From Phyllobacterium chamaecytisi (GTDB lineage: Bacteria; Pseudomonadota; Alphaproteobacteria; Rhizobiales; Rhizobiaceae), in the NCBI RefSeq assembly GCF_020164455.1, contig NZ_JAIQWW010000002.1, positions 1 through 64,000 of the forward strand: 64,000 nucleotides of DNA, given 5' to 3'. A program made the position numbers and the translations under genes. Positions within the stretch are counted from its first letter, which is position 1, and the number at the start of each line of letters is the position of its first letter. Of this stretch, positions 36,936 to 44,663 are shown one piece after another. Below the pieces are notes generated by a model, which worked only from the letters and a program-made list of their open reading frames with translations, had not been told where the DNA came from and did not search any database.

Positions 36936-39176
36936 ATGCTTCGAGACGACAAAAACGTTTTGCCGATAAAGACCGGTAAAGCCCCGGAACGTCTCCCTGT
37001 GGTGATGCAAGGCGAGACCGTTGTTGGGTGCCCCATTGACGACACGCTTGTTCTTGTGCTCGGCATCGGCAGCCTGACCTCTGAACAGGCTACGGTTTTT
37101 CTCAACGGCGATCCCGCCATGAGCGTGAAGGTGACCCTTGTAAACTGGCCGCTGAAAGATGCGTCCCCTGCAGGTACCCACGGGTTTGTGGCGATTGTTC
37201 CGACCAATATTCTGCGCCGCGGCGCGTTGAAGACGATTATGTTCCAGCACAAGGCAAACGTGACGCGTTATGCTTTTGCCAGCCGCGCCGCTTCGACCGG
37301 CGAGCTGATAGCAATGATCACCGACCTTGCCGGTTCCAGCTTGCCTTCCGTGATCGACGGACTCGTTGAAGGCCTGATCTCTGGACCGATCGGCCGCAAG
37401 AAGCTCTCTGCGATCACCGTCCTTTTGCAGGCGGGCGCACGTTCCGATGGTTGCATCGAACTGATCGGTGGCAGCGATGAGGGTGAGATTTTCGTGCAAG
37501 GCTGGGCGCAGGACTTGACGCCTTCCGTCACACGGCTCCTGATCAGTGGCCGGTCGCCTTCACTTGCTGAATGTGCGATCAGTGTTTTCGCGCGCCCCGA
37601 TCTGAACGAGCAATCATCAGGTTTTGCTGGGCTTTTGCTCGCCAATGAAATCGTCGAGCCGAATGATATCGAGCGTCTTTTATTTCGCGGGCGTCGCGGC
37701 TGGCGCTTCACCGAGGTTTACGACCGCCGTCTGATTTCAGGCGCGCGTGAGACGCCCAGCCATGTGCGAGCGATTCTGCCTCGCGTTCGCAGCTCGACCG
37801 AGATTCTCCTTCGTATGCGCTCGGCCGCCAATCGCTTCGACGGAACTGAGACGATCTCCAGCCTGCCCTTCCCGGTACGCATGGGCATCGACCACGTGTT
37901 TCGTGTCGAGGGTAGCGGCCTTCTTGTCTCCGGCTGGTTGCTTGATCCCGACAACCATGTGGGGGATGTCAAATTGCGCCGGCATCGCGGCGAAACACAG
38001 CTCGATGCAAACTGGACACGTATCGACAGGCCAGATGTTACCCGGGAATTCGACAATAAACCGCCGTTCAACGCCGGGCTTGATCCCAATCGGCATGCGC
38101 ATGGCTTCGTTGCCTTCGCACCCGAACTCGATGGGGACAGCACAGCACCGTTCTATGTGGAGCTTGGCCTGAGCGACGGACGGCGCGCATTCATGCCATT
38201 GACGCCGACGCGGATCACGTCGCGCGATGCGGTTGTCCGGCAGATCCGCGCGATTGACCCGAACGCTTGGGCGCTACGGCATATTGTCGATCAACAACTC
38301 GTGCCGCTGCTGCGTGGCGTGAACCGCCCCGCTCCTGAAATCTTTGGTGTGGTCGATCTCGGCTCTTTCGAGGACGTCCTTGGACCGGCGCTGATTATTG
38401 GTGTTGATGAGCGCGTAGAAGAGATTGCGCCGCTCATTGCCTTGCTTGCCCTTGACCCGGAAACGCGTAGGGCGCCTATCGTTATTGCGGCTGCGACCGA
38501 GATTGTCGATCGCATCGGGGTTCAGGTGCGGCGGCTTGCAGATTTCTACGGTCTACATCTGCGCCTCGTTTCGGCCAGCGGATCGGAAGATCTTTACGAT
38601 GCCCTTGAGGTGGGCGCCCGGGCCGTTTCCACCGAGACGGTTGTTTTTCTCGCCGCCTCACTGCTTCCGCGCAATCCTGGATGGTTCAGCAAATTGTTGG
38701 CAGCCTATGAAGCGCGCAAGGAATGCGTCCTCTCCCCCACTCTTGCCTACGAAGACGATTCGATCCGCTGGGCTGGCACATGGGTTGCGGGCGCGCAGTC
38801 CGACCGTGCTCTGATCAGCCGTTATGCCGGATATCCCATTGACGCCGTTACAGGAATGGCAACGACGGAGGTAGCGACCGCGACATTCGAATGTTGTGTG
38901 ATGCCGCGAGAGGCATTGTTCTCGGTCGATGGGTTTACGCGCGGATATCTTGGCACGCATGAAAAAGGCCTCGATCTCGGTCTGAAGCTCAAGCAATCCG
39001 GCCTGAAATCCTACTGGCTGCCATCCGCCCAGATGCTGGGCTCCGACGACATTTCCGTTGCAGACAAGGCGTCGACGATTGCGCTTATCGAACGCATCGA
39101 TCGTCAGGTCTTCGATGCGCGCTGGGCAAACATTCTCACAAAAGATCGTGTGACAACGACGGAGGCAGCGGTATGA
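36936..39176 (+). CDS. wgeF: Degenerate GT2-like protein WgeF (ExpE6)-like
   Basis: Protein of 746 residues, apparently related to WgeB by its C-terminal half. It has two GW-type modules (about residues 186-236 and 325-396) and a GT2-shaped region from about 480. The family positions are altered: LNSDVVP of WgeB is LAASLLP (about 572-578), and GDYEDSD is GTHEKGLD (about 673-680), so both metal and catalytic acids are missing. Flanking fold residues (PGWFSKLL, PTLAYEDDSIRWAG) are kept. It is probably a non-catalytic partner. The start has GGAG upstream; it overlaps wgeG by four bases. Confidence 0.72.
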   Translation: MLRDDKNVLPIKTGKAPERLPVVMQGETVVGCPIDDTLVLVLGIGSLTSEQATVFLNGDPAMSVKVTLVNWPLKDASPAGTHGFVAIVPTNILRRGALKTIMFQHKANVTRYAFASRAASTGELIAMITDLAGSSLPSVIDGLVEGLISGPIGRKKLSAITVLLQAGARSDGCIELIGGSDEGEIFVQGWAQDLTPSVTRLLISGRSPSLAECAISVFARPDLNEQSSGFAGLLLANEIVEPNDIERLLFRGRRGWRFTEVYDRRLISGARETPSHVRAILPRVRSSTEILLRMRSAANRFDGTETISSLPFPVRMGIDHVFRVEGSGLLVSGWLLDPDNHVGDVKLRRHRGETQLDANWTRIDRPDVTREFDNKPPFNAGLDPNRHAHGFVAFAPELDGDSTAPFYVELGLSDGRRAFMPLTPTRITSRDAVVRQIRAIDPNAWALRHIVDQQLVPLLRGVNRPAPEIFGVVDLGSFEDVLGPALIIGVDERVEEIAPLIALLALDPETRRAPIVIAAATEIVDRIGVQVRRLADFYGLHLRLVSASGSEDLYDALEVGARAVSTETVVFLAASLLPRNPGWFSKLLAAYEARKECVLSPTLAYEDDSIRWAGTWVAGAQSDRALISRYAGYPIDAVTGMATTEVATATFECCVMPREALFSVDGFTRGYLGTHEKGLDLGLKLKQSGLKSYWLPSAQMLGSDDISVADKASTIALIERIDRQVFDARWANILTKDRVTTTEAAV

Positions 39177-40501
39177 CCGAACAACTCCGGGTATTGGTGA
39201 TTTCGCACGCCCATCCGAGCATCTCGCTCGGCGGTGGCGAGATCGCATCCTACAATCTGCACAAGGGGCTGAATACGTTGCCAGGCGTGCAATCCGTCTA
39301 TCTGGCGCGAGCAAGTCATCCAATACCGCGCCATGGCACGACGGCCCTGATGAGTCTTAGGCGCAGCAGTGACGAGATACTCTTTCACGCGGACGAATAT
39401 GACCACTTCTACCTGTCGAACAACAACACCGACGAAATTCGCCGCGATCTTTTGCGCTTTGTTGGCGATCTCAACCCGCACGTCGTGCATTTTCATCACG
39501 TAATGGGACTAGGCCTGGAAACGCTTTACGCCATCCGCGAGGCCTTGCCCGATACGGCGATCCTCGTGACGTTCCATGAATATCTGTCGATCTGCAACAA
39601 TGACGGGCAGATGGTAAAAGCTGGCTCGTCGAAACTCTGCAACGAGGCATCGCCGATCGACTGCCACGCCTGTTTCCCCGACGTTCCCCCCGCCCGCTTT
39701 CTGAAACGCGAACGATTTGTCCGCGGAATGCTCGAACTTGCCGATGCCTTCGTTGCGCCAAGCGTCTTTCTTGCCCGGAAGTATGCGGAATGGGGTCTCG
39801 ATGCGGACAAGTTGCATGTGATCGAGAACGGCATCTCCATTGAAAGCGTAACGCCGCCAAGGGAGCTGACGGGCCCAAAACCGCGTCGTAACCGTTTTGC
39901 CTATTTCGGACAGATGACACCCTACAAAGGCATAGATGTGCTGGTTGATGCCGTGTCCCGTGTACCGGAAGAAACATGGGGCGCGGATTCTCGCCTGATG
40001 ATTTTTGGCGGCAATCTCGAAAAACAGCCGCGCGAATTTCAGGAACGTATGGAAAAGCTGATCGGCGAGGCCGGCTCGCGCGTGCGCTTCTACGGAGCGT
40101 ATCAGAACGCCGAAATGCCACGCCTGATGCAATCGGTCGACTGGGTCGTCATGCCTTCAATATGGTGGGAGAATTCGCCGATCGTTATTCAGGAAGCATT
40201 GCATCATCGCCGACCGATCATCTGCTCCAATATTGGCGGGATGGCCGAAAAAGTACGCGATGGTGAGGATGGCCTGCATTTCCGCGTTCGCAGCGCCGAA
40301 GATCTTGCAGACCGTTTCACGGAGGTATTGTGTGATCCATTGATTTGGGATCGTCTTCATCACAGTGTCCGCCGGCCGACGAATTACATCGATTGCGCCG
40401 AAGAACATGTTGCCCTCTATGGCGACCTGCTCAAATCCGGCCAGCAAGAGCCAATCAACATAGCCGCAAGGACCGATGTCGTTCTTTCGCAAGCAAGCTG
40501 A
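39173..40501 (+). CDS. wgeG: Glycosyltransferase family 4 WgeG (ExpE7)-like
   Basis: GT-B transferase of 442 residues, paralogous to WgeD: SLGGGEIASYNLH, HVVHFHHVMGLG, FAYFGQMTPYKGIDVL and SIWWENSPIVIQEA align with the same segments there. It also keeps the cysteine pattern (a Cys in LSICNNDG, then CNEASPIDCHAC). The ATG at 39173 overlaps wgeF. A separate linkage or acceptor from WgeD is likely but not predictable. Confidence 0.83.
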   Translation: MTEQLRVLVISHAHPSISLGGGEIASYNLHKGLNTLPGVQSVYLARASHPIPRHGTTALMSLRRSSDEILFHADEYDHFYLSNNNTDEIRRDLLRFVGDLNPHVVHFHHVMGLGLETLYAIREALPDTAILVTFHEYLSICNNDGQMVKAGSSKLCNEASPIDCHACFPDVPPARFLKRERFVRGMLELADAFVAPSVFLARKYAEWGLDADKLHVIENGISIESVTPPRELTGPKPRRNRFAYFGQMTPYKGIDVLVDAVSRVPEETWGADSRLMIFGGNLEKQPREFQERMEKLIGEAGSRVRFYGAYQNAEMPRLMQSVDWVVMPSIWWENSPIVIQEALHHRRPIICSNIGGMAEKVRDGEDGLHFRVRSAEDLADRFTEVLCDPLIWDRLHHSVRRPTNYIDCAEEHVALYGDLLKSGQQEPINIAARTDVVLSQAS

Positions 40502-40539
40502 ATTTTCGCCAGCTTTCAACGCCACGAGAAGGAAACCCC

Positions 40540-41727
40540 ATGGCACGTGTACTGGTAATGATCCCATCGGGCGAGGTCTACGATCACGACAGTGTTCGCT
40601 GGTATCAGCACAGCGATGTGCAGCGTAGTATCAATCACTACCATAATATCGGCGACGCTTTTGTCTTCGATTCGTCGTTGAAATTGATGAACTACGAAAA
40701 GCAGGCTGAATTGCCGATCATGAATCCGAACATGGATCACATCGATCGCCTGCGGGAGGAATATGACTACGTCATTCTTCGCGGCTCGAACTATGTTCAC
40801 CAGCACATGGACTGGACCGATGCCATCCCGGTTCTGAAGCGGCTCGGTTTGCCGGTGATTGCCTTTGGCATAGGGGCTCAAGCGCCAGTCGAAGGCCAAT
40901 TGGAACTCTCCGAGCAAACCAAGACAGTTCTGAAGGTGATAGCGGACTCGACGGCTTCGGTCGGTGTGCGTGGAGCTTATTCTGCACAGGTCATGAGCGA
41001 TATCGGCATAAAAAACGTTCGGATTATCGGCTGTCCGACTGCGTTCCGCCGCAACGATCCCGAGATGAGAATAGAACTGCCGCGGCTCGATGAGGTGCAA
41101 AATATCGGAATCACCATCCGGCGTGAGGTCTCACCGACCTACGCTCAGGATATTGAGCGTTACCTGACGTTTCATCGCGATCTCGTCAAGGAAATGGCGG
41201 GTCGCTTCGATGCGACCCTGATGGCCCAGGGCGAAGTCGAGGAGAAGAAACTGGTTTTCGGGACCGATGACCAGAAAGAGGAAGCGATTGCGGCTCTGAA
41301 AGCAAACAAATGGGCTTCCGACTGGTATCTGGATGAGGCGGTTGAAAAGCTCTACCGCGAGCGCATGTTCTACTCCGATGTCGTTGCCGATTATGAGAGC
41401 CTCGTCCAGACAAAAGAACTCGTTCTCGGTTATCGGCTGCACGGCAATCTCATGGCCTTGGCCAATGGCGTGCCTTCCATCTACTTCACCTATGACAGCC
41501 GCACTGTGGAGTTTGCCGAGACCTATCAAATTCCGAGTTTCGATGTGTTCAGTGGCGGGAAGTTCAGGCTGGAGGATTATTGGGACCAGTCGCTTTTCGA
41601 TAAATATAATCAAGCTTGGTACCGGACTTATGGCGAAATGTACCGCTTTCTAACGGAAAACGGAGTGGATCACAAAATGATGGAGACTGAGAAGCAGGTG
41701 CCGAATTCGGTTCGCCGTGTCGCATGA
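40540..41727 (+). CDS. wgeH: Polysaccharide pyruvyltransferase-family protein WgeH (ExpE8)-like
   Basis: Protein of 395 residues in the polysaccharide pyruvyl transferase family, which moves pyruvate from PEP to sugar hydroxyls, or in some cases sugar from GT-B-like donors. Motifs are VILRGSNYVHQHMDW, VIAFGIGAQAP, VRGAYSAQVMSDIGIKNVRIIGCPT and LGYRLHGNLMALANG. The paralogue at 47537 has the same series. Galactoglucan carries pyruvyl groups, which fits. ATG 40540 with GAGAAGGA upstream is chosen; the frame to 40345 runs inside wgeG. Confidence 0.78.
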   Translation: MARVLVMIPSGEVYDHDSVRWYQHSDVQRSINHYHNIGDAFVFDSSLKLMNYEKQAELPIMNPNMDHIDRLREEYDYVILRGSNYVHQHMDWTDAIPVLKRLGLPVIAFGIGAQAPVEGQLELSEQTKTVLKVIADSTASVGVRGAYSAQVMSDIGIKNVRIIGCPTAFRRNDPEMRIELPRLDEVQNIGITIRREVSPTYAQDIERYLTFHRDLVKEMAGRFDATLMAQGEVEEKKLVFGTDDQKEEAIAALKANKWASDWYLDEAVEKLYRERMFYSDVVADYESLVQTKELVLGYRLHGNLMALANGVPSIYFTYDSRTVEFAETYQIPSFDVFSGGKFRLEDYWDQSLFDKYNQAWYRTYGEMYRFLTENGVDHKMMETEKQVPNSVRRVA

Positions 41728-41850
41728 TACCAGTGCGACTTTCGTGGGGGGAAACGCAGCAGGTTGGGGAGGTCTAACCAAAATTCGTTAATTGGCAAAA
41801 GCCAGGTGCTTACAAACAATCCCTCAAACAGAATTCCAGGAGTTTCCCCA

Positions 41851-42870
41851 ATGACCGTTCTTGTTACAGGTGGTGCAGGCTATATAGGCAGCCACATGGT
41901 GCTCGCATTGAAAGACGCGGGACGATCCGTTGTCGTGCTCGATGATCTGAGCTGCGGTTTTTCCTGGTTGGTGCCCGAAGACGTCCCGTTCATCGCGGGA
42001 GATGTCGGCGATCAGGCGCTCGTGCGCGATGTGATCCGCACGTACGGAGTGACCGCGATCCTGCATTTTGCCGGCTCTATCGTTGTGCCTGATTCCGTGC
42101 GCGATCCGCTTTTCTATTACCGCAACAACACGGTGCAGTCGCGCGCGTTGATCGAGGCGGCTATCGCCGAAGGCATCGAGCATTTCATTTTTTCGTCCAC
42201 CGCCGCAGTCTATGGCGAGCCCGAGAAGACGCCAATTACCGAAGAAATGCCGCATCAACCGATTTCACCGTATGGCACGTCAAAACTGATGACGGAGTGG
42301 ATGTTGCGCGATGCGGCAGCCGCTCATCCGAATTTCAACTATGTTGCGCTGCGCTATTTCAACGTGGCCGGCGCCGATCCGCAACTGCGTTCCGGACAGT
42401 CGTTTCCGCGCGCAACCCATCTGATCAAGATCGCCAGCCAGGCTGCGACGGGCGAACGCTCTCATATCGAGGTCTACGGTACGGACTACCCGACAGCCGA
42501 CGGAACCTGTATCCGCGATTATATCCACGTCAGCGATCTGGCTCAGGCGCATCTCTGCGCGCTGAATTACCTGGAAGCTGGCGGCAAAAGCACTTCCGCC
42601 AATTGCGGTTATGGTTATGGCTACTCGGTGCTCGAGATCATTGATGCGGTCAAACGTGTATCGGGCGTTGATTTTGCGGTACGCATGGCGCCTCGACGTG
42701 CCGGCGATCCAGCTATTTTGGTGGCTGGCAATGATCGGGTCTGCAATGAATTTGGTTTCTCACCCAAGCGTGCCGATCTTGACCTGATTGTTGGGGATGC
42801 TCTTGCTTGGGAACGAAAACTGCAATCGATGAGAGTGGATGACGCGCCGGAAAAGCGCATTGCCGTTTAG
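41851..42870 (+). CDS. galE: UDP-glucose 4-epimerase
   Basis: Interconverts UDP-glucose and UDP-galactose, supplying galactosyl donor for the polysaccharide. The 339-residue SDR protein has the NAD motif TGGAGYIG at residues 6-13, the catalytic Ser-Tyr-Lys set (SSTAAVYGE and SPYGTSK), and FNVAGADP. ATG 41851 follows CCAGGAG; the longer frame from 41764 is not supported. In S. meliloti the epimerase is wgaG (expA7); here it lies between the wge and wga genes. A hairpin follows its stop. Confidence 0.93.
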   Translation: MTVLVTGGAGYIGSHMVLALKDAGRSVVVLDDLSCGFSWLVPEDVPFIAGDVGDQALVRDVIRTYGVTAILHFAGSIVVPDSVRDPLFYYRNNTVQSRALIEAAIAEGIEHFIFSSTAAVYGEPEKTPITEEMPHQPISPYGTSKLMTEWMLRDAAAAHPNFNYVALRYFNVAGADPQLRSGQSFPRATHLIKIASQAATGERSHIEVYGTDYPTADGTCIRDYIHVSDLAQAHLCALNYLEAGGKSTSANCGYGYGYSVLEIIDAVKRVSGVDFAVRMAPRRAGDPAILVAGNDRVCNEFGFSPKRADLDLIVGDALAWERKLQSMRVDDAPEKRIAV

Positions 42871-42887
42871 TGATTTCCGTGAGCACA

Positions 42888-42918
42888 GCAGCGACGACGT
42901 TCGAAACGCCGTCGCTGC
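42888..42918 (+). terminator. Hairpin after galE
   Basis: GCAGCGACG (42888-42896) and CGTCGCTGC (42910-42918) form a 9-bp perfect stem, with a possible inner CGTT/AACG pair. It lies 17 nt after the galE stop. Only a short A/T stretch follows, so intrinsic termination is plausible but not strong. Confidence 0.5.
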
Positions 42919-42944
42919 AAAGTAACATGCAATAGTCACGCAAA

Positions 42945-42971
42945 TACTTTGAATTTTGAAGTAAATTACTT
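42945..42971. promoter_or_regulatory. Candidate WggR operator upstream of wgaA
   Basis: TACTTTGAATTTTGAAGTAA (42945-42964) matches the wggR-wgdA operator at 18 of 20 positions. An overlapping palindrome, AAGTAA-A-TTACTT, occupies 42959-42971. The block ends 157 nt before the wgaA start. Confidence 0.68.
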
Positions 42972-43128
42972 TCACAATGATTGTAAGTTAAACCAAGAAT
43001 AAAAACATACACAATCAAATATTTTAGTGTTGCGCTGCAATATATTTATGTGACAAGCTTCATCAATCTGCCATTCTATTTGTATAGAGACACGGTTCGG
43101 CGCCTGTGGTTGGTCAAGGATTAGGGAA

Positions 43129-44658
43129 ATGACGGTTCAGACTTCGTATAAGCTTTCGCCGGTTGCGAAATCTTTGAGAGAAATAGATTTACTGAAGGAG
43201 CCGATCCTGCTTCGCATGGGCATTGACCATGACGAGCTGCCCGAAGGCCTATCGAAAGCCATAAAAATTCTGGGTTTCGAAGGTGTTAGGGATGACGCCG
43301 CTATGTTGTCGGATTCATCCGGCAGGAAATTCGAGATGCATGAGGCACCGTTGTGCACTCTGGCTGTTCTCATCAATCCCGTTCATCGGGGCCGGGAAAA
43401 GCGGCTGCTCGACTGGTTGAAAAGCCGTGGTGTAGTCGACGAACCAACTGTTTTTGAATGGCATGCCGGGAGGGAGATTGAGACGGCAGGTTTGATCATC
43501 CAGAAACTTGCGGGCTTATTGGTGTTCGAAGCGAGGAAAATCACGCAGTCAAATCGCGAATTGCTTGCTTTACGCACTTTGAATGACAATCTTCAAAACA
43601 GGTTTGCTGCTGTCGAGAGTTTTGTCGACAGGCAGGGGCTGCAACCCTTCGACCTCGCCTTCTCAAATGAGCCGGTCAGCAGTTCCTCGCGTTCCAACGT
43701 TCTGGCCGATGCGTCATTCGAAGGCGTATCGCAAATCCTCCCAGTCGCCAGCGCAGGCGTGAGTGCCATTGCCATCCATTTCGAACGTCTGATGCAACGT
43801 GACGATACCACTCTGCATGCCCAACTGGTCACGCTGGAAGACATGTGTGTTGTAGAGAGCTGGGTGTTGCCGCTTTCAAAACTTGGTCAGGGCTGGAACT
43901 ATCTGGGCCTCTCGCGAACGCTTGCCGGCTTGCGGCGGACGCTGAGCCTGCGCCTTCGTATCGAGGGTATGGACGATGAAATGCCGCTGTTGTCGCTTGG
44001 CGGACTTCAGCCGCTCGACATGTTTCAGGTTAGAGATGCTGCAAACGACACACCGCTGCTGAAGAACAGCCTTGCCATGCAGATCTGGTGCGGCATGCCA
44101 GGTGTTCTGCTTCCGAGTTGGGCGAACTATTTGCCGGCCCAATCCCAGGACACAAGAGACGGCGGCTTTCGGGAAATGCCGATGGCAACCGGCATTCTCG
44201 AGCTGGCGGACCTATCCAATACGGACGAGATTTCGTTCGACTTTGCAGCAATACTCCCTCTGCCCGAGGAGAGAGCCATCGGCTGCCATCCGCCGTCAAC
44301 CGGTATAACGATCGGCCATATACCGGCAGCCTGCCCGCCCAATATCCTGCGCATCTCGTCCAGTGCGGTCATCGATAATGAAGAATCGAAGGATGTCGAT
44401 TTTGCCCTGGTAATTGCGAGCGACATTCGAACTGCCCGTCAGCTATTCGATGAGCAACGGACACCCGGCGCCGGAGAAGGATTTTCAGGCTGGATTAGTG
44501 TTGCGCCGGGTGAAGAGCCGCGGCTCAACGCCTTCATTACTGAACAGGTTGGCGTGTGGCAAAACATCTACATCGCGACCAGAATGAAGGACAATCCGGG
44601 AGACAACGCTTTCGCTTGGGCGAAATTCCGCAACATCAGCCTCATGGTCAACGGATAA
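43129..44658 (+). CDS. wgaA: Protein of unknown function, WgaA (ExpA1)-like
   Basis: Protein of 509 residues without a domain I can name. It has no signal peptide or membrane segment and appears soluble. The central and C-terminal thirds look beta-rich (VLPLSKLGQGWNYLGLSR, GFSGWISVAPGEEPRL), as in a beta-sandwich. Its length and place at the head of the wga operon agree with WgaA/ExpA1, also of unknown function, so the symbol is synteny-based. ATG 43129 follows an AGGGAA site. It ends 5 nt before wgaB. Confidence 0.65.
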   Translation: MTVQTSYKLSPVAKSLREIDLLKEPILLRMGIDHDELPEGLSKAIKILGFEGVRDDAAMLSDSSGRKFEMHEAPLCTLAVLINPVHRGREKRLLDWLKSRGVVDEPTVFEWHAGREIETAGLIIQKLAGLLVFEARKITQSNRELLALRTLNDNLQNRFAAVESFVDRQGLQPFDLAFSNEPVSSSSRSNVLADASFEGVSQILPVASAGVSAIAIHFERLMQRDDTTLHAQLVTLEDMCVVESWVLPLSKLGQGWNYLGLSRTLAGLRRTLSLRLRIEGMDDEMPLLSLGGLQPLDMFQVRDAANDTPLLKNSLAMQIWCGMPGVLLPSWANYLPAQSQDTRDGGFREMPMATGILELADLSNTDEISFDFAAILPLPEERAIGCHPPSTGITIGHIPAACPPNILRISSSAVIDNEESKDVDFALVIASDIRTARQLFDEQRTPGAGEGFSGWISVAPGEEPRLNAFITEQVGVWQNIYIATRMKDNPGDNAFAWAKFRNISLMVNG

Positions 44659-44663
44659 TTTTC

